Positions 57,946 through 64,000 of a DNA stretch of 64,000 bases are shown one piece after another. The stretch covers positions 186,001 to 250,000 of the forward strand of contig NZ_CP039694.1 in the NCBI RefSeq assembly GCF_005145045.1, given 5' to 3'. The DNA comes from Agrobacterium larrymoorei. GTDB taxonomy: Bacteria > Pseudomonadota > Alphaproteobacteria > Rhizobiales > Rhizobiaceae. Numbering within the stretch: position 1 is the stretch's first letter; every line of letters begins with the position of its first letter. Under the pieces are notes generated by a model, which saw nothing but the letters and a program-made list of their open reading frames with translations, made no database searches and was not told the origin of the DNA. The position numbers and the translations under genes are program-made.

Positions 57946-58942
57946 CTGCTGGAACGACCGTTTCGCCGAACAGCCGGATGGAGCTTGCGACCATGTCCTT
58001 CGGCATTCCGCCGAGATCGACCTGTCCCATGAACCGGTCGATACGGAGCGTCGCACGAAGGTCCAGAATCCTGGGCGCCACCTCCTGCGGACTGCCGACC
58101 ATCAGCGCGCCGCGTGGCTCAGCGGCCTTGTCCATGTCGGAACGCTCGACATGCCAGCCGCGTCCGCCATTGGTTTTCGGCGAAAGATAGCGCTGATAAT
58201 AGGGAAAGAAGCGCTCCCGTGCCTGCGCCTCAGTTTCCCCGACGTGGAAATGGCTCGTGATGCCGACCGACAAACGGTCGTCGGCATGGCCGGCGCGGCG
58301 TCCGGCCTCGCGGTAGATATCGACGATGCGCCTGGCTTGATCGATGGTGCCGCCGATCAGGCCGAGCATCATCGGCAGGCCGAGACGTCCCGCCCGCTGC
58401 GCGCTTTCCGGCGTGCCGCCGACCGCGACCCAAACGGGGAGAATGGCGGTCGCGCGCGGAACAATACGGGCGGCGTCCAGCGGCGGACGAACGGTTCCTC
58501 GCCATGAAACCGGATCGTCGGATCGGATTTTCAGCAGCAGATCGAGCTTTTCTGCGAATGTCTCGTCGTAACGGGCCATGTCCTCGCCGAACAGCGGGAA
58601 GGGTTCGGCGAAGGCGCTGCGCCCGGCGACGATTTCGACCCGTCCGTGGCTGATCAGGTCGAGGGTCGCGAAGTCCTGATAGAGCCGGACGGGATCGAGC
58701 ACGGTGAGCACGGTCGCCGTGGTGGCGAGCTTGATCCGGGACGTCGCCTGCGCGACGGCGGACAGGAGCACGGCCGGCGACGACACCGCGAATGCGGGAC
58801 TGTGATGTTCGCCCACGCCGAATATGTCGAGCCCATGGCGCTCGGCGAGCTTGCCGTAGTCGATGATGTCGTCGATCCGGCTCCGGGCCGTGTCGCCGCT
58901 GTCGGGATTGATATCGGAAAGGGAGAATACACCGAGTTCCAA
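57945..58942 (-). CDS. LLM-class flavin-dependent monooxygenase, stop codon lost
   Basis: Luciferase-like monooxygenase: LGVFSLSDINPDSGDTARSR, GEHHSPAFAVSSPAVLLSAV, RVEIVAGRSAFAEPFPLFGE and WVAVGGTPESAQRAGRLGLP are clear. The native C-terminus (LGGMPKDMVASSIRLFGETV, then VPAVR) ends near 57945. There the gene meets the truncated NmrA-like gene, and its frame runs on antisense to 57743 before a stop. The core of about 332 residues is intact, so a C-terminally extended enzyme may be made. Confidence 0.85.
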
Positions 58943-59062
58943 GGCCGCTTCCTTTACTGCCTCCGTTATGCGTTAAGCCTGAGCAATGCTGGCGGCCCTC
59001 ACGCGGAATGGGCGACCGGGTTGCCTATGCGCCATTCCATTATCGGCCATTACAGCGGTGTA

Positions 59063-59980
59063 CTATGGGACCAGCACCAGTTTGCTTCCAACACCGCCCG
59101 CTTCGAGCCGACGATGCGCTTCTGCCGCCTGTTCGAGTGGCATGGATTGAGGAGCGGGCACCTGCGCCCTTCCGGCAGCTACCGCCTCCGCGAAGCGCAG
59201 GAGGTTTGCGGCACTGCTCTCCACGACAACGTGCCCAACTGTAATGCCGCTGTCCGTGGGTACCTCGGGCAACTGCCCCACCACCGTCACGAAGCGGCCC
59301 TTTGGTCGGATCTGGGCGACGAGCGATTGCGCAAGATCGCCTCCAACCGTGTCAGCCACCGCGTCGAAGGGGCCTGTGCTCGCGATCGCGTCTCCATTAG
59401 GAAGCACGATCGTCTCGGCTGCGCCGCTGATCGGCACGTCAACCGGCGCACGCACCAGAGCGATCACTGTCGCCCCGCGAGCGGCAGCGGCATATACGGC
59501 GGCCCGACCGACGCTTCCGGCCGCGCCGGTCACGAGGATACGCTCGCCGGCCCGGGCATCTATCCCCCGCTGGATCAGGTCGTAGCCGGTCATGACGCCC
59601 ATGGGCAGTGCCGCCGCCACGATCAGGTCCAACCCTTCCGGCACCCGCACGGCGTCCTCGGCCGGAACGCTCACCTGTTCCGCATAGGCCCCGCCGCGAA
59701 GCACGCTGATCATCCCCATGACCCGTTCGCCGATCCGCGCCTCGCTTACACCGGGCCCCACCGCCACGATGGTGCCGGAAAAGTCGCCGCCCGGAACATA
59801 GGGCAGGTTCAGCGGCAGAGCTTCGCGCGCCCAGCCGTTTCGCAGCTTGTAGTCGACAGGATTGACCGCGTCGGCTGCGACATCGACCAGAACCTCTCCC
59901 TCCGCCGGGACAGGCGCGTCGATCTTCTCCAGGCGCAGTTGTTCGGGCGTGCCGTAGTCATGGTATCGAATGCTCTTCAT
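59063..59980 (-). CDS. Zinc-independent alcohol dehydrogenase / quinone oxidoreductase
   Basis: MDR-superfamily protein of 305 residues: MKSIRYHDYGTPEQLRLEKI, the NPVDYKLRNGWAREALPLNL block and the NADPH-binding ILVTGAAGSVGRAAVYAAAA. The structural-zinc cysteines are absent, as in quinone oxidoreductases. It lies beside a TetR regulator that probably controls it. Confidence 0.88.
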   Translation of the reverse strand: MKSIRYHDYGTPEQLRLEKIDAPVPAEGEVLVDVAADAVNPVDYKLRNGWAREALPLNLPYVPGGDFSGTIVAVGPGVSEARIGERVMGMISVLRGGAYAEQVSVPAEDAVRVPEGLDLIVAAALPMGVMTGYDLIQRGIDARAGERILVTGAAGSVGRAAVYAAAARGATVIALVRAPVDVPISGAAETIVLPNGDAIASTGPFDAVADTVGGDLAQSLVAQIRPKGRFVTVVGQLPEVPTDSGITVGHVVVESSAANLLRFAEAVAAGRAQVPAPQSMPLEQAAEAHRRLEAGGVGSKLVLVP

Positions 59981-60046
59981 GGTTCCTGCTTTCGGTTAGG
60001 AGACCATCGGCGTTCCGGCAGGTCTCTGTTGTTTTTGATGAATGCG

Positions 60047-60628
60047 TCATGGCTCGCGGGTGAGGCCGGCGATCATGATGTCGATGACCCGCGCAACGCC
60101 GGTTTCCCATTGAGGTGCGTGCCCCAGATTGGCGCCCCCGGCGATAGCCATCAGCAGGTCGAGGGGTTCGACCTCGCGACGGATGGCCCCGCTCGCTGTC
60201 GCGTTATCGAGAAGATAACCGCATGCCGCGATCAGCCTTTCGGCCGAGGCCGCGCAGATCTCGTCGGCATTGGGACCCAGCAGGCTCAGGACATCGGCCA
60301 TGATCCGCTTGGTCGCGAGATAGTCGGCGAACAGCAACAGCCATTGGCGCAGCGCCTCGATGGGCGGCTCGCCTTGCGAGAGATTTTCGGCTGCTTCCGC
60401 AAGCTGATCGCCCTCGTTCTCGTAAAGTTGACCGATCAAGGCTTCGCGGGTGGCAAAGTGACGGTAGAGCGTGCCGATGCCCACTCCGGCCGCGCGGGCA
60501 ATCTCGTCCAGGCTCGCCGACGTGCCTTTGTCCGCGAACACCTGTTTCGCCACAGCCATCAGCCTCAACCGATTGCGCTCGGCGTCCGCGCGCGGTTTGC
60601 GTGGCGTTTGCGATTGGGCGGTCATCAT
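60047..60628 (-). CDS. TetR-family repressor
   Basis: From the ATG at 60628 (CAGGAAGTT in front) it is 193 residues with a TetR helix-turn-helix (FADKGTSASLDEIARAAGVG, then IGTLYRHFATREALIGQLYE). It is divergent from the aldehyde dehydrogenase gene, and two palindromes between them are the likely operators. It probably controls that gene and the oxidoreductase at 59063. Confidence 0.9.
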   Translation of the reverse strand: MMTAQSQTPRKPRADAERNRLRLMAVAKQVFADKGTSASLDEIARAAGVGIGTLYRHFATREALIGQLYENEGDQLAEAAENLSQGEPPIEALRQWLLLFADYLATKRIMADVLSLLGPNADEICAASAERLIAACGYLLDNATASGAIRREVEPLDLLMAIAGGANLGHAPQWETGVARVIDIMIAGLTREP

Positions 60629-60646
60629 AACTTCCTGGCTTGATAA

Positions 60647-60687
60647 ACGGAGGAAATCTCCGTATGTATAAAACGGAGGAGTCCTCC
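60647..60687. promoter_or_regulatory. Pair of TetR-type palindromic operators
   Basis: ACGGAGGAAATCTCCGT at 60647-60663 is a palindrome with 6-bp arms, and GGAGGAGTCCTCC at 60675-60687 is a second one. Both sit inside the shared AAACGGAGGA repeat, 24-28 bases apart. They lie directly upstream of the TetR gene and the divergent aldehyde dehydrogenase. Confidence 0.7.
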
Positions 60688-60747
60688 TCTTATTATCATA
60701 GTCTTGCCCAAACGCAAGTGACGCCGATCCAACGAAAGGAACGACCC

Positions 60748-62157
60748 ATGGCCCAGCCAGCGGCACTCAAATCCGTCACGCCTACGTCGCTGACCTATTG
60801 CACCTTCAATCCTGCGACCGAGGAGCTGGTGAAGGGCTATCCGACCCTGACCGACAATGAAGCAGAAGCGCTGCTAGCGCGGGCGCACGATGCCTATCTC
60901 ACGTGGCGCTCGGTGCCGGTGCCCGAGCGGGTGCGCCTGTTCCTGAAGCTGGCGGAACTGCTGGAAGCCAACAACGAACGGCTCGCCCATCAGGTGTCGC
61001 TCGAAATGGGCAAGACGCTGCCGCAGGCGAAGTTCGAGGTCGCACTGCCGGTCGATATGCTGCGCTACTACGTCAGGCATGCCGAAAGCCTGCTCGGCGA
61101 TACCGAGATCGAAGTTGCAGGCTTCTCGCGCGTCTATACCCGGCGCGAATCCATCGGTGTAACGCTCGGCATTTCTCCCTGGAACGGCCCGATCTATCAA
61201 GCAGGTCGCGTCGCTGCGCCGAACTTGTTGCTCGGCAACGCCGTGATCCTCAAGCCCGCCGAGATCACGATCGGCTCAACCCTGATCCTGGAAGAGCTGA
61301 TCGTCGAGGCCGGATTCCCCAAGGGCGTCTTCCAGACGGGGGCACTTTCTCATGAGCAGATTTCGCGGCTCATCGCCGATCCGCGCATTCGCGCTGTAAC
61401 CCTGACCGGATCCGATCGGGCCGGCTCGGTAATCGGAGAACAGGCCGGCCGTCACATCAAGCCGGTCGTGCTTGAACTCGGTGGCTCCGATCCCTTCATC
61501 GTGCTGGATTCCGCCGACGTCGATGCCGCCGCTGGCACGGCGGCCGTTTGCCGCCTGGCGCTTGGCGGCCAGGTCTGCGTGTCACCCAAGCGGGTGATCG
61601 TCACGGAGAAGATCGCCCACGCCTTCATCACACGCTATTCCGAAGCCTTTGCGAACCAGAAGGTCGGAGATCCATTCGATCCGGCAACCACTTTGGGTCC
61701 GGTCTCCAGCCCAGCAGCGGTGGAGACACTCCAGCAGCAGTATCAGGACGCCGTGGACAAGGGCGCCACCGTCCTCGTCGAAGGCGGCAAGGTGGAAGGA
61801 ACGGGTGCCTATTTCAAACCCGCGGTGCTGACCGGCATCACGCGCGACATGCGCCTCTATCATGAAGAGGCGTTCGGCCCGATCGGCATCATTCATCGGG
61901 TCGCCGACGCCGATGCCGCTATCGCCCTTGCCAATGACAGCAAATATGGCCTCGGCGGCACTGTCTACGCACAGGACCTGACCGAGGCGAAACGCGTCGC
62001 CGAGGCTCTGGATACCGGTATGGTCGGCATCAACCAGTATCTCGGCGCGCCCGTCGAAATACCGTTCGGCGGCACGAAGGCATCCGGCGTGGACCGCGAG
62101 CTAGGCAGCAGCGGCATGGATGCCTTCGCCAACATCAAGACCTACTCGTTGGCCTGA
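60748..62157 (+). CDS. NAD(P)-dependent aldehyde dehydrogenase
   Basis: 469 residues from the ATG at 60748, preceded by AAAGGAACG. The catalytic Glu lies in KPVVLELGGSDPFIVLDSAD and the catalytic Cys in LALGGQVCVSPKRVIV; the NAD-site block AVTLTGSDRAGSVIG and the C-terminal HEEAFGPIGIIHRV are present. It resembles succinate-semialdehyde-type enzymes. It is followed by an alcohol dehydrogenase gene 94 bases later, so the two may act in sequence. Confidence 0.92.
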   Translation: MAQPAALKSVTPTSLTYCTFNPATEELVKGYPTLTDNEAEALLARAHDAYLTWRSVPVPERVRLFLKLAELLEANNERLAHQVSLEMGKTLPQAKFEVALPVDMLRYYVRHAESLLGDTEIEVAGFSRVYTRRESIGVTLGISPWNGPIYQAGRVAAPNLLLGNAVILKPAEITIGSTLILEELIVEAGFPKGVFQTGALSHEQISRLIADPRIRAVTLTGSDRAGSVIGEQAGRHIKPVVLELGGSDPFIVLDSADVDAAAGTAAVCRLALGGQVCVSPKRVIVTEKIAHAFITRYSEAFANQKVGDPFDPATTLGPVSSPAAVETLQQQYQDAVDKGATVLVEGGKVEGTGAYFKPAVLTGITRDMRLYHEEAFGPIGIIHRVADADAAIALANDSKYGLGGTVYAQDLTEAKRVAEALDTGMVGINQYLGAPVEIPFGGTKASGVDRELGSSGMDAFANIKTYSLA

Positions 62158-62251
62158 GAGCCGACTGGCGATGCCATTTGATGAATGGTGACGGAACAGC
62201 CGTCGCCGGAACCCCGAAACAAATCTCAAACCTTCATATGGAAAGTACACC

Positions 62252-63305
62252 ATGCAAATAGACGGATACGCTGCGACCGCCCCTGATGCCCCCCTGAAGC
62301 CGCTCTCGTTCGAATGCCGCGAAGTGCGCGACAACGACGTGACAATGGAGGTGCTCTATTGCGGCGTCTGCCACACGGATCTGCATCAATCACGTAATGA
62401 CTGGGGATGGACGACCTATCCACTAGTCCCCGGACACGAGATCGTGGGCCGTGTCACGAATATCGGCCCTGACGTGACGCGCTACAAGGTAGGCGACCTC
62501 GTGGCGGTGGGATGTATCGTCGACAGCTGCCAGAGTTGCGACCAGTGCCGATCGGGCGAAGAGCAGATGTGCCGGCAGGGCGTCACGTCTACCTATGGAG
62601 CCCCGGACCGGATCACCGGGCAATTGACGACCGGCGGCTATGCAGCGACCCTCGTCGTTCGAGAGGAGTTCGTGCTGCGGCTGCCCGAAGGACTCGATCC
62701 GGCGAAGGCGGCCCCGCTTCTTTGCGCCGGCATCACCACCTATTCGCCGCTCCGCACATGGAATGTCGGGCCAGGCAGTCGCGTAGGCGTCGTCGGGCTG
62801 GGTGGTCTTGGACATATGGCGGTCAAGCTGGCTGTCGCGATGGGAGCGCACGTCACCGTTCTGAGCAGATCGAACGACAAGCAGGCCGATGCCCTAGCAC
62901 TGGGCGCCGAGCGTCTCCTCGTCTCGTCTGACACCGAGGCCATGGCATCCGCGCATTCAAGCTTCGATCTGATCATCGATACGGTCCCTGTCAGGCACGA
63001 TGTCGATCCTTACCTGCCGTTGCTCGATGTCGACGCCACCCTTGTTCTGGTCGGCCAGCTTGGACCGATGAACGAGATGAACACGCTTCCCTTGATGACA
63101 GGGCGGCGCAGGATTGCCGGATCACCGATTGGCGGTATCACCGAAACTCAGGAACTGCTCGACTTCTGCGCCCCAGGCCAAAGTCCTGCCCGATGTCGAA
63201 TTCATTCGCATGGATGAAATCAACGAAGCGTTCGAAAGACTTGAGCGTGCAGATGTACGCTATCGCTTCGTCATCGATATGGCGACCTTGCAGCCATCGA
63301 TTTGA
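62252..63305 (+). pseudogene. Zinc alcohol dehydrogenase (CAD/AdhC type) with a 3' frameshift
   Basis: NADP-dependent medium-chain alcohol dehydrogenase. Catalytic zinc ligands are visible in CGVCHTDLHQSRNDW and GHEIVG, structural-zinc Cys in CQSCDQCRSGEEQMC, and the cofactor motif VGVVGLGGLGHMAVKLAVAM. At about 63172 an extra base shifts the frame; the proper end AKVLPDVEFIRMDEINEAFE, then RLERADVRYRFVIDM, lies in another frame up to 63305. As read, the product loses its last 45 residues. A single-base error would restore it. Confidence 0.8.
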
Positions 63306-63482
63306 ATGAAGTTGGTATGAGAACCATTGCGTGGCGCGTCAGCGCCGCGCCATCACCAAGTCTTAGCGAACCATCATCCCGATAGAATGGTTTTCGCAAT
63401 ATAGTCTACAAAATAGATAAACTTTATTTTCTTTGTTGAGCCAAGCTCGCTAGCTTGTTGGCGTTTAAGGGGAGTTTAAGTT

Positions 63483-64000
63483 ATGTCCAATCACGCTTCC
63501 GATGCTGGCAAGGCGGCACCCGCGCGACGCTCCATAGAATGGCCAACAGTCATCCTAGCAATCGCAATCTACGGCGGATTTGTTGGGATTACCTGGTGGT
63601 GGAAGTCAATGCCGTCGATCCTGGTTGCGGTTGCCGGAGGGTGGCTTATCGCATGGCAGGGCTCGCTCCAGCATGAGGTCATGCATGGCCATCCGACCCG
63701 CAGCCAGCAGATCAACGACGCGATCGGATCGATACCGTTGTCGCTTTGGTTACCCTATCAAATTTATAAAGACAGTCATCTGAAGCATCATCGTGATGAG
63801 CATCTCACGGACCCGATCGAGGATCCTGAGTCGTCCTATTTCACGCGCAACACGTGGGAACAACTCGGTCGGTTCGGACGTGGCCTGGCGCTTTGGAACA
63901 CCACGCTTTTCGGGCGTCTAACCATTGGTCCCGCCGTGATGATTCTGAGTTTTCTTGCACAGGAATGGCCCCTTGTGAGGGCAAACGAAGCTGGACGGAG
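63483..64000 (+). CDS. Fatty acid desaturase family protein, partial
   Basis: Starts at the ATG at 63483, with GGGGAGTTTAAGTT in front, and runs off the right edge. Two histidine boxes are visible (LQHEVMHGHP and HLKHHRDEHL), with membrane segments near residues 20-60. These are membrane di-iron desaturases or hydroxylases. The C-terminal third box is beyond the window. Confidence 0.85.
   Translation, partial: MSNHASDAGKAAPARRSIEWPTVILAIAIYGGFVGITWWWKSMPSILVAVAGGWLIAWQGSLQHEVMHGHPTRSQQINDAIGSIPLSLWLPYQIYKDSHLKHHRDEHLTDPIEDPESSYFTRNTWEQLGRFGRGLALWNTTLFGRLTIGPAVMILSFLAQEWPLVRANEAGR

Noticed and set aside
58646..60643. 665-codon open frame antisense to three oxidoreductase/regulator genes
   Set aside because: It is the mirror of well-supported minus-strand genes in GC-rich DNA; its translation has no domain features.

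Overview
This window is part of an Agrobacterium/Rhizobiaceae tumour-inducing (Ti) plasmid. It carries plant-expressed oncogenes (iaaH, iaaM, ipt, a 6b homologue, a gene 7 homologue and a RolB-family gene), opine-synthesis genes, a T-DNA right border at 19533, a nopaline-type (noc/nox/arc/ocd) catabolic region and a full-length traR. The sequence left of the border is AT-rich with widely spaced genes carrying plant-style promoter signals; the sequence to the right is GC-rich with tightly packed, often overlapping bacterial genes.

Layout. 1-1174: wreckage of IS66 and IS21 family elements. About 1180-19557: T-DNA. It holds a 6b gene with an in-frame stop, iaaH/iaaM (divergent), ipt, gene 7, a RolB-like gene, then an opine block: a mas2-like SIS-domain conjugase and a mas1-like phosphatase/reductase fusion sharing a divergent promoter of about 480 bp, an M24-fold protein in the position of ags, an unrecognised multi-pass membrane protein, and a nopaline-synthase-like gene next to the right border. 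The border is followed by seven perfect copies of an 8-bp repeat. No left border was found. 19690-20245: IS2-group remnant. 20464-32118: nopaline uptake and breakdown to arginine, ornithine and proline, with nocR and two copies of the NocR-type operator. 32129-37532: a homoserine/methionine cassette, partly decayed. 37872-38576: traR. 38674-46036: leftward operon with a spermidine/putrescine-type ABC importer, an M24-fold protein, a PfkB sugar kinase and an SIS-domain deglycase, facing a LacI-family regulator across two tandem LacI-type operators. 47351-49887: a second, polar-amino-acid-type ABC importer whose ATPase is decapitated by an IS remnant. 49890-52191: ISNCY remnant and an intact-looking IS30-family element. 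52245-64000: a chromosomal-style patch of small oxidoreductases, DoxX proteins and regulators with several decayed genes, ending in a fatty acid desaturase cut by the window edge.

How it works together. The T-DNA would make a plant cell overproduce auxin and cytokinin and two opines. One is nopaline-like, matched by the noc/nox region. The other would be an Amadori (deoxyfructosyl amino acid) opine made by the mas2/mas1-like pair and perhaps cyclised by the M24-fold protein. The operon at 38674-46036 looks like the matching catabolic set: uptake, ring opening by a homologous M24-fold protein, phosphorylation, and deglycation by an SIS enzyme. The mas1-like reductase half looks damaged, which fits an unreduced, chrysopine-class opine. 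traR lies just downstream of this operon, suggesting that the same opine may gate conjugal transfer. The chrysopine-class assignment and the traR coupling are inferences.
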